A stretch of DNA of 16,938 nt, taken from the NCBI GenBank assembly GCA_948528155.1, contig CAOSZT010000032.1, positions 1 through 16,938 of the forward strand, read 5' to 3'. This document shows, piece after piece, positions 6,284-14,900 of this stretch. Each line of letters opens with the position of its first letter. Position 1 is the stretch's first letter. Source of the stretch: an uncultured Clostridia bacterium. GTDB lineage: Bacteria; Bacillota; Clostridia; TANB77; CAG-508. A program made the position numbers and the translations under genes. The notes under the pieces were generated by a model. That model saw only the letters and a program-made list of their open reading frames with translations, was not told where the DNA came from and did no database searches.

Positions 6284-6430
6284 GTGAATAAAGATAAAAA
6301 AGATAACCCAAAAGATAAATTAGAATTTAATACATATTGCATTTTTACAGAAGAAAAGCAGGGAGTTAAAGAAACAATAGGATTAATTTTTAAAGATTAT
6401 ATAGAAAATTTAAAAATAAAAGTTAAGTAA
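6284..6430 (+). CDS. Small TnpW-like ORF upstream of recombinase 2
   Basis: A 48-residue ORF starting at GTG, 11 bases after AAGGAG (6267-6272); the overlapping ATG at 6282 is followed directly by TGA. The product has a charged N-terminus and then TYCIFTEEKQGVKETIGLIF. A similar-sized ORF (16435-16578) sits at the same place before recombinase 1 and shares the pattern of a Tyr-Cys strand followed by an amphipathic helix. Small proteins of this size, such as TnpW, are known upstream of large serine recombinases in Tn4451-type elements. Function unknown. The paired position is the main reason for calling it real. Confidence 0.5.
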   Translation: MNKDKKDNPKDKLEFNTYCIFTEEKQGVKETIGLIFKDYIENLKIKVK

Positions 6431-6506
6431 TTATAATAAAGTATTTGCAAAATTATTTTGAGCACGTTACAATTGTTGTAGTAGATGATTACGGATAGGA
6501 GGTTAA

Positions 6507-8170
6507 ATGCTAAACTTGAAATACCAAAACTTCAAAGTACGGAATTTATATAAGACTATCTAGAGAAGATGGCGACAAGCAGGAAAGCGAAAGTATCGGT
6601 AATCAAAGAAATATTTTGCAAAGATATGTAAAGGAGAATGATTTAGAGCTAATCAAAGAATATGTTGATGATGGTATCTCTGGAACTACATTTGATAGAC
6701 CTGGATTCAATAAAATGCTACAAGATATTGAGAACAGAACTATTAATATGGTTATAACAAAAGATCTATCAAGACTTGGAAGGGACTATATTAAAACAGG
6801 GCATTACATAGAAAATTACTTTCCACAAAACAATATTAGGTATGTTGCAATAACAGATGGTATAGATACCTATATTGATAGCACAAATAACGATATAACA
6901 CCTTTTAAAGCAATTATGAATGATTATTATGCTAAAGACATTTCAAAGAAAATTAGAAGTGTTTATAAGGAAAAACAAAGACAAGGCGAATATCTATGTA
7001 GCACTCCAGCATATCGGATATAAAAGGAATCCTAGCATTAAAAATAAGCTAATTATTGATGAACAAGTAAAGAACATTGTAGAAAAAATATTTGATATGT
7101 ATGCAAATGGACATGGTAGTGTAGAAATAGTAAATTACTTAAATTCCAACAAATACTTATCCCCTACTGGTTATAGAAAAACTGGTTTGGTACAGGATGA
7201 AAACAAAATAAACTATAATTGGAATGAAGTAACACTATGCAATATGCTAAAAAATGAAGTTTATATCGGAAATACAGTCCAAAATAAGAAATCAGTTGTA
7301 TCATATAAAGTACATAAAATAAGAACAGTTGAAAAAGAAAATCAAATAAGAGTAAACAATACACACGAAGCCATTATTGATAAAGACATATTTGAAAAGG
7401 TACAATGTATTCTTGAAAAGAGAGGAACAAATACAAAACTTAAATATGATTACTTATTAAGGGGATTACTTTACTGTTATCATTGCAAAAGAAAACTGCA
7501 AATTGTGCTTAAGAAAAATTCAAGAAAAAACGCACAATCACATCCATATATAATATGTGCAGACTATAAAAAAAGAGGTTGTTATCCATTAAGTATCAAT
7601 TATGAAAAGTTTGAAAAGCATATTATTTATGTTGTTAAAAAGATATGCAAAATATATGCTGATAAAGAAATTTTTTATTCTATTTATGAAAAATATCAAA
7701 ACAAAATACTTGATATAAGAGAAGGATATAAGAGAAAAATAGAACAAATTGATAAAACTATATTAGATATAAATAACAACTTAGATAAGATGTATATGGA
7801 TAAATTGCAAGGCATCATTCTTGAAGAAGATTACATTAGGGTATCGCAAAAACTTATATTTGATAGAACGAATTTAACAAAACAAAAAGAAGAATTAGAG
7901 CAAAGACTAATTGGATCAGAAGAAAAAATAAGCAGTAAAAACAAAACAACAGAAGAAAAACAATTAGATGAATTAATAGAAAACTTTTTGAAATTGGAGC
8001 AAATAGATAAAATATATTTATATAGATTAATCAATAAAATTGAAATTGACAAAGACAAAAATGTGTATATCTATTTTAACTTTTCAAAACTAAATTCTAT
8101 TAATGAGAATCTAGAAGAATTTATCAAAATTGAAGAATTAATTAGTGAGAAATCTTTAAAGATAAGTTAG
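6507..8170 (+). CDS. Large serine recombinase 2 (two CGG +1 shifts)
   Basis: Reads as one 553-residue TnpX-like recombinase if C6540 and C7015 are skipped: 11 codons from ATG 6507, 158 codons from 6541, 384 codons from 7016. The catalytic domain has the Ser nucleophile in GIYIRLSREDGD and DLSRLGRDYIKTG. The recombinase domain starts at AYGYKRNPSIKNKLIID. The zinc ribbon has CYHC and ADYKKRGCY, and a coiled-coil tail follows. The start has TAGGAGG four bases upstream. In the zero frame translation stops after 18 codons at the first site, and two codons after the CGG at the second. There are no other lesions, and the C-terminal part is a clean 384-codon frame, which argues against decay. It would excise or integrate its own element. 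Confidence 0.88.
6540..6543 (+). other. CGG +1 frameshift site, recombinase 2, codon 12
   Basis: The frame reads AAA GTA CGG AAT and ends at TAG after seven codons counting the CGG. Skipping C6540 gives GTA GGA ATT TAT ATA AGA CTA TCT, that is VGIYIRLS, the conserved start of the catalytic domain. The site is exactly codon 12, as in recombinase 1 (16663). Confidence 0.85.
7015..7018 (+). other. CGG +1 frameshift site, recombinase 2, recombinase-domain border
   Basis: The frame reads GCA TAT CGG ATA TAA. Skipping C7015 gives GCA TAT GGA TAT AAA AGG, that is AYGYKR. Failure here would leave a product of about 172 residues that is essentially the catalytic domain alone. Same position as 255 in recombinase 1. 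Confidence 0.85.
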
Positions 8171-8232
8171 AGAAATTTTAAACATGCACACCCAATTGCT
8201 ATTTAGAATATAGATAGTAGAGGTGAAGAAAG

Positions 8233-9177
8233 ATGAATTATGATTATTATACTTCAAACAATAATGGACAGGATGATTATGGGCTAAAATACATAGACAA
8301 TCAAGGTTATGGTAGAATATGTAAAGACTATAGGATAGAGTTTCCACCACAACATCAAGATAAACAGCCAGGAATGGAATACTTAATGACACCAAGACCT
8401 ATATTTAATAATCCATATTACAGGCCAGCTGGAAAATTATATAATAAAGTTGCAATCATAACAGGAGGAGACTCGGGAATTGGAAGAGCCACAGCAGTTG
8501 GATTTGTAAAAGAAGGAGCAACAGTTGTTATTGTCTATTATGATGAACATAAAGATGCAGAAGAAACAAAAGAATTCATTGAAAGAATGGGTGGTAGATG
8601 TTTATTACTTGCAGGAGATATAAAAGACACTAATTTCTGCGATAAAATTGTGGAAGAAACTATAAAAACATTTGGCAAAATTGATATATTAGTAAACAAT
8701 GCAGGAGTACAATATCAACAAAAAAGTTTATTAGATATAACAGATGAACAATTTGATTTAACAATGAAAACCAATATATATTCTATGTTTTATTTAACCA
8801 AAAGAGCTTTAAAACATATGAAACCAGGTGCAAGTATTATAAATGTAACATCAATAACCACATTTAAAGGAGAACCAGAACTAATAGACTATGTAACAAG
8901 TAAAGGAGCAATTGTAGGATTTACAAGGTCACTTGCAACGAATTTAGCAGATAAAAATATAAGAGTAAATGCAGTTTCGCCTGGTGTATTTTGGACTCCA
9001 CTACAACCAGCATGTTGGGAAGCAGAAAAAATACCAACACTGGGTTCAGACGCACCAATGGGAAGAGCTGGGCATCCTTATGAAATAGCACCACTATTTA
9101 TATACTTAGCAAGTGATGATTCATCCTATGTTACAGGTCAAGTAATGCATATAAATGGTGGAGAGTACAAAGGGTAA
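8233..9177 (+). CDS. Short-chain dehydrogenase/reductase, YdaD/general-stress-protein type
   Basis: A 314-residue NAD(P)-dependent SDR oxidoreductase. It shows the dinucleotide-binding motif TGGDSGIGR (residues 77-85), NNAG (155-158), the active-site Ser207 in NVTSIT, Tyr220 and Lys224 in YVTSK, and a C-terminal YVTGQVMHINGG. The N-terminal extension with FPPQHQDKQPGMEYLM is typical of the Firmicute general-stress group (YdaD/YhxC-like). The substrate is unknown. The ribosome binding site AGAGGTGA is well placed, and it starts 62 bases after recombinase 2. It is intact and is the one metabolic-type cargo gene here. Confidence 0.9.
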   Translation: MNYDYYTSNNNGQDDYGLKYIDNQGYGRICKDYRIEFPPQHQDKQPGMEYLMTPRPIFNNPYYRPAGKLYNKVAIITGGDSGIGRATAVGFVKEGATVVIVYYDEHKDAEETKEFIERMGGRCLLLAGDIKDTNFCDKIVEETIKTFGKIDILVNNAGVQYQQKSLLDITDEQFDLTMKTNIYSMFYLTKRALKHMKPGASIINVTSITTFKGEPELIDYVTSKGAIVGFTRSLATNLADKNIRVNAVSPGVFWTPLQPACWEAEKIPTLGSDAPMGRAGHPYEIAPLFIYLASDDSSYVTGQVMHINGGEYKG

Positions 9178-9188
9178 ATAAAAAACAA

Positions 9189-9214
9189 GCAAAGTCTTAT
9201 TTACAAGACTTTGC
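9189..9214 (+). repeat. Perfect hairpin after the SDR gene
   Basis: GCAAAGTCTT and AAGACTTTGC form a perfect 10-bp stem around ATTTAC, 12 bases after the stop codon. No T-tract follows, so it is probably an mRNA 3'-end or processing structure rather than a full terminator. Confidence 0.55.
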
Positions 9215-9218
9215 AAAT

Positions 9219-9265
9219 TGGTTGGTAGATTTTTAAATCCACACCTGTGAGTCTGATTAACTTCC
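9219..9265 (-). repeat. 47-bp site, inverted partner of 1467-1513
   Basis: Its reverse complement aligns without gaps to 1467-1513. The first 12 bases (GGAAGTTAATCA) are identical, the final 20 are near-identical and the middle differs. It lies downstream of recombinase 2, separated from it only by the SDR gene. Candidate recombination or attachment site; the role is inferred. Confidence 0.55.
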
Positions 9266-9309
9266 ATATAGGAAAGTATAATAATTGGATATAGAAATAT
9301 TTACAGGAG

Positions 9310-9342
9310 CAAGGTGTAATTAGGCATCTTGTTTTTTATTTT
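9310..9342 (+). terminator. Rho-independent terminator
   Basis: CAAGGTG pairs with CATCTTG (one G-T pair) around an 8-base loop, followed by TTTTTTATTTT. It ends transcription from the SDR region before the restriction-modification operon. Confidence 0.7.
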
Positions 9343-9347
9343 AGAAA

Positions 9348-9414
9348 ATACCTATGTGATAAATAGGACATACCCTATTCGATATTTAGGACATAGGTAT
9401 GTCCCAAAAAGGAC
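9348..9414. repeat. Cluster of GGACATA-type inverted and direct repeats
   Basis: TAGGACATA occurs at 9364 and 9387. GGACATAGGTATGTCC (9389-9404) is a 7+7 inverted repeat. ATACCTATGT (9348-9357) is the exact inverse of ACATAGGTAT (9391-9400), GGACATACC (9366-9374) of GGTATGTCC (9396-9404), and a GGACA remnant follows at 9411. The repeats could form mutually exclusive hairpins or serve as an array of protein sites. The position, between a terminator and the restriction-modification promoter, fits an operator or an origin. Confidence 0.55.
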
Positions 9415-9493
9415 AGTATAATATTATAAGTATAATAAGATAGATAGATTATTAATAGTTTATAAAAAAGTTTTGAATAAATGAAAATAAATA

Positions 9494-9522
9494 TTGACAA
9501 ATAAACAAATGTTTGATATAAA
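9494..9522 (+). promoter_or_regulatory. Promoter of the restriction-modification operon
   Basis: TTGACA (9494-9499), a 17-base spacer and TATAAA (9517-9522), about 100 bases upstream of the methyltransferase ATG. The spacer holds an AAACAAATGTTT near-palindrome that could be an operator. Confidence 0.65.
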
Positions 9523-9624
9523 TATGTTAATAAACTTTTAAGAACAAAAATTTATAATTTGTGGCAAAAAGATAAATTTTATGATAAAATACATTTGAGA
9601 TGTAAATGAAAAAGAGGAATTAAT

Positions 9625-10728
9625 ATGAGTTTAAAAACAATAGATTTATTTGCAGGTATAGGTGGCATTCGTAGAGGATTTGAGATGACTGGAAATTTTT
9701 CAAATGTGCTATCAGCAGAAATTGATAAATATGCTTGCGAGACCTATACTCATTTATATGGAGAGAATCCATATAATGATGTAACAAGCGAGGAATTTAA
9801 AGATAAAGTGGAAAAAACAAATTATGATGTATTATTAGGAGGATTTCCTTGTCAATCTTTTTCTATTGCTGGAAAGAAAGAAGGATTTAAAGATAAAACA
9901 AGAGGAACATTGTTTTTTGATGTTGCAGATATTATTGATAGAACTAGACCAAAGGCTTTTCTTTTAGAAAATGTGGAAGGCATTATAACACACGATAAAG
10001 GAAGAACTTTTAATACAATAGTTGAAACACTTGTAAACGATTTAGGATATCATATGATTGGTGTAAGTGAAGGAATTAGTGGATATCTTGAAATTGATAA
10101 AGATGAAATAATAAGAAATACTAAAAACTTTGGATTACCACAAAAGAGATCTAGAGCATATATGATGGGATTTAGGAAAGACTTAATACCAACTGGATAT
10201 ATATTTCCATCATTACCAAGAAAAAGGGAAACAGTGATATACAAAAACTTATATGATGTATTAGATAAAGATGTAGAAGAAAGGTACTACTTATCTGAAT
10301 CATATTTAGAAACATTAGAAAGACATCGAAGCAAACATCAAGAAAAAGGAAATGGATTTGGATATGTTATAGTGAATGAAGGTGAAAATCCTGTTTCAAA
10401 CACTATTTTAGCGACAGGAGGATCTGGAAAAGAAAGAAATTTAGTGAAACAACCTAATTATACTTTTGGAGGAAAAAAAGTTAAAAATAAAAAATCTGAA
10501 TTAAATTATGATGGAATTAGACATATGACTCCAAATGAATGGGGAAAATTACAAGGATTTATAGGTTATGGATTTAAAGATGGAGAAAGAGATAAATTTT
10601 CATTTCCGAAAGATGTTAGTATAACACAACAATATAAATTATTTGGCAATTCTGTATCTATACCAGTAATTGAAGAAATGGCTAAATATATGTATAAAAG
10701 ATTGGAGGAATTTAATGCAATTCAATAG
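9625..10728 (+). CDS. C5 cytosine DNA methyltransferase of a type II (HpaII-like) restriction-modification system
   Basis: A 367-residue m5C methyltransferase with the motifs in canonical order: I DLFAGIGG (residues 7-14), IV GGFPCQSFS with catalytic Cys76, VI ENVEG (115-119), VIII QKRSRAYMMGF (173-183), a target-recognition region about 190-310, and X starting at GNSVSIPVI (341). It transfers a methyl group from S-adenosylmethionine to C5 of cytosine and protects DNA from the linked nuclease. It overlaps that gene by 14 bases, so the two are translationally coupled. The partner belongs to the HpaII family, so the target is inferred to be CCGG; the methyltransferase sequence alone does not show this. 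The start has AAAGAGGAA nearby. Confidence 0.95.
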   Translation: MSLKTIDLFAGIGGIRRGFEMTGNFSNVLSAEIDKYACETYTHLYGENPYNDVTSEEFKDKVEKTNYDVLLGGFPCQSFSIAGKKEGFKDKTRGTLFFDVADIIDRTRPKAFLLENVEGIITHDKGRTFNTIVETLVNDLGYHMIGVSEGISGYLEIDKDEIIRNTKNFGLPQKRSRAYMMGFRKDLIPTGYIFPSLPRKRETVIYKNLYDVLDKDVEERYYLSESYLETLERHRSKHQEKGNGFGYVIVNEGENPVSNTILATGGSGKERNLVKQPNYTFGGKKVKNKKSELNYDGIRHMTPNEWGKLQGFIGYGFKDGERDKFSFPKDVSITQQYKLFGNSVSIPVIEEMAKYMYKRLEEFNAIQ

Positions 10729-11800
10729 AGGTGAATGGTCTGAATTATATGCATTATTAGAATTATTAGACAATCAAGACCTAAAAATAGTAAATGATAG
10801 TTTAGAAATAATTGATGATAATACTTTTAAAGTTATAGGATTATATATACAAAATAGCAATAATGAATACTACTTTGATATTAAAGACATAAATGTAGAT
10901 GTACTGAAAAATAATAGAATTATATCAAATGTTGAGAAGATTGAAATTCAAAAATATAAAGAAGTATTATTAGATAAAATAATCAATGAGTTACCTGGAA
11001 GAGGTAGTTTCCCAATTCAAGAAATGAAATATATTCTTGAAAAATTAACTGATGGAAATAAAATAAAATCATCATCAAATTCAAAAGAAGATATAAGTGC
11101 AAAGTTAAAAGACAATAAACTAAATACTATTGTTAATAAGGTTGGTTATAGTATAAAATCTAGTTTAGGTAGCCCAGCAACATTATTAAATGCTTCAAGT
11201 AATACTAATTTTAGATATATAGTAAAAGGTCTTTCTAAAAATGATATAGAAGAAATAAATAATATTAATACAAGAACAAAGCTATTGGATAGATTAAAAT
11301 ATATGAAAAATAAGAATGCTAAAATAATGTTTGATAAAGTTATAAGTAATACAATGAATCAAAATTTACAAATGATTGATTCGAAATTGCCAGAGATATT
11401 GGCATATTTATTAATAGCATCATATGAAAAAAGTGAAAAGAAGATAGAAAATTTAGTACATTATGTGTCTAAAAATAATGTATTAAATTACGATGGAACC
11501 ACAGAACTATATTATAAAAAGAAAATAGGAGACTTTCTTTTAGCAATTACATTAGGCATGATGCCAGGTGAAATTTGGAATGGTGAATATAATGTTACTG
11601 GTGGAATAATTTTAGTTGAAAATGATGGAAAAATATTGGTTTTAGATGCTATTTATTATAAAGAATATTTAGTAAAGTATCTTATTAAAAATACTAAATT
11701 AGACTCACCAAGTTCATCCCGATATAAAATGTTTGATATTTATCCAGACAAAGGAGAAAATTATTTTAATTTAAATTTACAAATAAGATTTATAAAGTAA
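10715..11800 (+). CDS. HpaII-family type II restriction endonuclease
   Basis: A 361-residue protein starting at ATG 10715, six bases after GGAGG and inside the end of the methyltransferase gene. Recognisable HpaII-family features are the N-terminal NRGEWSELYALL, GYSIKSSLGSPATLLNAS (residues about 144-161), NLQMIDSKLPEILAYLL, TGGIILVENDGKILVLDA, SPSSSRYKMFDIYP and the C-terminal LNLQIRFIK. The length agrees with HpaII itself (about 358). HpaII cuts CCGG when the cytosine is unmethylated. The frame is intact, and an earlier in-frame start at 10670 has no comparable support. Together with the methyltransferase it would both defend against incoming DNA and make the element addictive to its host. 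Confidence 0.88.
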   Translation: MQFNRGEWSELYALLELLDNQDLKIVNDSLEIIDDNTFKVIGLYIQNSNNEYYFDIKDINVDVLKNNRIISNVEKIEIQKYKEVLLDKIINELPGRGSFPIQEMKYILEKLTDGNKIKSSSNSKEDISAKLKDNKLNTIVNKVGYSIKSSLGSPATLLNASSNTNFRYIVKGLSKNDIEEINNINTRTKLLDRLKYMKNKNAKIMFDKVISNTMNQNLQMIDSKLPEILAYLLIASYEKSEKKIENLVHYVSKNNVLNYDGTTELYYKKKIGDFLLAITLGMMPGEIWNGEYNVTGGIILVENDGKILVLDAIYYKEYLVKYLIKNTKLDSPSSSRYKMFDIYPDKGENYFNLNLQIRFIK

Positions 11801-11817
11801 AAAATGAATTACAAAAG

Positions 11818-11866
11818 AAAAGCAGAATAAGAAAGTAATAATATATTACAGGATTATTTTGCTTTT
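11818..11866 (+). terminator. Branched hairpin after the restriction gene, possible terminator
   Basis: AAAAGCAGAATAA pairs with TTATTTTGCTTTT (one G-T pair), enclosing a second hairpin TAATA/TATTA. The 3' side is T-rich and it lies 17 bases after the restriction gene stop. The symmetrical A and T tracts could work in both directions. Confidence 0.5.
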
Positions 11867-11915
11867 AAAATGTCCATTAAAAATGATAATATATTAGGAT
11901 AAAATAGCAGGTGAT

Positions 11916-14900
11916 ATGATGTTAAAAGATGAAACAAAAATAAAATTCATTAATGAAAAATTGGCACAATTAAAAACATATATAAAATTAAATTCACATA
12001 TTAATCTAAATGATATATGTGTTATTAGTGAAGATTTTTTTTGCAAATTATTAAATTCCATTTTTGGATATAAACTAATAAACGCAAATGTGTTAGAAAA
12101 TAATTTTAAGGGAATTGATTTAATAGATACAAATAGTAAAATAGTTTTTCAAATTACTGCAGATGATAGTGCAGATAAGATACAAACAACAATTAATAAG
12201 TTTCAAGATAAATTTGATAATTCTTATCAGTTAAAGTTTGTTATTATTTCAAATAAAAAAAGGTTTAATAAAGCTTTTAACATAGGAAGTGGATATGCTT
12301 TTGATAAAAAGCAAGATATTTTATTTATTGAAGATTTTAGTCAATTATCAAGAAAAAATTTAGATGAAGTATATAATATAATTGAAAATGATTTTTATTG
12401 TGAGAATATAGAAAGAAAATACGAATGGTATGAAAAGAACAACAGAAATAATATTGAAGATTTAGGCTGTAGATATAATAATGAAATAGATATTACAACA
12501 GAAACATATAGAAAATTAGAAAATTTTTTATGTGATGAGGAATTTTTGACCAAAGTTTTATTAGACATTAAAAGTCTTATATACTCTTTGAAAGATTTTG
12601 AAGAACGACTAGTAAAAACAGAAAATATAGAAAAATTTAAAATATGTTATTCAGAATTTATTAAAGACATGAAAATTATAAATGTAAATAAACTTTATTA
12701 TGTTATAAAAAATATTGGTGAAGAAATTAACCAAAATGAAAAGGATATTATAGAAAAATTAAGTGGTGAAGAAAATGAAGTTTATAGAGAAAAGAATAAA
12801 ATATATGAAATTGTAGAACAATGTCAAAAATGTAAAGAATATTTAGAGTTGATGATAAAAGGAGTTTTAATAGTAACTGGTAATATGGGAACTGGAAAAT
12901 CTCATATAGTGGCTAGTTATATTGAAAATAATTGTTTAAAAAATAAAAACGAAGCAATTTTAATTTTGGGACAACATTTAAATGATAATAAACTTTTTAA
13001 ATTACAGATTAAAGAAATATTAGAAATAAATGAAAATTTTGAAAGATTTATAAAACTATTAAATGCAAAAGGTAAAGAAAAAAATATATTTATTCCTATA
13101 TTTATAGATGCTATTAATGAAAGTTTGTATAATTTGAATTGGAATAATGAATTAAATGGATTAGTAAGTATAATAAAGGAATATAAATATGTAAAATTAG
13201 TAATAACATTGCGTACAGATTATGCAAAATTATGCCTACCAGAGAATATGGAAAATGAATTTGTAGAGAGAATAGAACATAATGGATTTCAAGATGAAGA
13301 GGATATATATTCTATAATTAATGAAATATTTCATTATTATGGAGTTCCAGTTCCATTATTTCCAATGATAAATGATGAATATACTAATCCTCTTTTTATT
13401 ATTTCTTTTTGTAAATTGGTAAGAGATTATGAAATTGATATTTTGATACAAAACTATACATCATTCAGGACTATTTTTGAGAAATATATATCAATGATAA
13501 ATGAAAGAATGGCAAGAAAATTTAATTATAATGTGGAAAATCATTTATTAGATGAAGTGATACACAATATAGCAGAATACATGGTAGAGAAGAACAAATT
13601 ATACATAACACAAAAAGAATTTTGCAATATAGAAAAAGATTTACTACAAAACTATGGAATAGCTCCGATAAAACTTATTGATATATTGAGGTCTGAAGGT
13701 TTAATATTTAAAAGTATTTATGCTAAAGATGAAATTATATATTTTAGTTATGAACAATATAATAGCATATTAAAAGCTGATTTATTATTTGAAAGAGTAA
13801 TAGATAATAATGAGTTAAATGTAGAAAAATTGAAGACTTTAATAATGGAAACAATGGATTCGGATGTATTAAAAAATATATTTATATTAATTGGAAATAA
13901 ATATGGTATTGAAATATACGATATATTTGATTTTAGCAAAGATATCGATAATGATTTTAAGATTATAAATGTATATATGTTGAGTTTATTATGGAGAAAA
14001 AAAGATAATTTTGATAAAAATTTAAAATTTAAACTTTTTATAGATATGATAAATGAAAAGTATACATGGTTAATTTCCGATTATAATGATTTATTTTATT
14101 ATTGTGCATCAATAGAAAATAGTCCTTTTAATATTTATTATTATAATGAAGAATTGAAAAAAATGTCATTAGCAGAACGAGATTTTAAATATACAATAAG
14201 ATTGAACTTTGGAATTGCAACTAGGATGGCTTTATATTGTTTAAAAGCAGATATGAAAGATTTAAGTAATGAGAGTAGAATTATGTTAGCAATAACTTTA
14301 AGCTGGTTTTTAGCTAGTCCTAATAGATATTTACGAGATATTTCTACCAAAGCTTTGGTAAACTTATTAACGGATAATATAGAAACAATGATTAAGTTAA
14401 TTGAAAATTTTAAAAACGTAGATGATTTGTATATTGTAGAAAGAGTTTATGCAAGTTGTTATGGTGCAGTTTTACGAAGTGGTAAAGCAGAAAAATTGGA
14501 AAATTTATTAGATATAGTATATCAAAATGTATTTGATATAGAAGAAGTTATTCCAAATATTATTATTAGATATTATGCTAAAAATTTGATTTTATATGGA
14601 AAATTTAAAAAAGTTAACATTAAATTTGCCTTAAATAAGATTTATGCTCCATATAATAGTAAGTGGTATGAAGTAATTCCAACAAATGATGAAATAAAAA
14701 AGTACCAGATAGATTATGAAAAAATTAGTAAAGAGAATAGATATTTATATGCACAAAATGAAATAATTGACTCAATGCTAACAGAAGATGCAAAGGAACT
14801 TGGAATGTATGGAGATTTCGGAAGGTATTATTTTGGTGCTAATATATCAGATTGGAAACAAAACTTTTCATCAGAACAAATATTAAGTAATATTGCAATA

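Noticed and set aside
255..7018. Ordinary pseudogene decay or systematic sequencing error as the cause of the recombinase frameshifts
   Set aside because: All five breaks are the same C-before-GG event in different sequence contexts, two at matching positions in diverged genes, with no other lesions. Many GG-starting codons in the same genes are unaffected. Error is still the first thing to exclude with reads.
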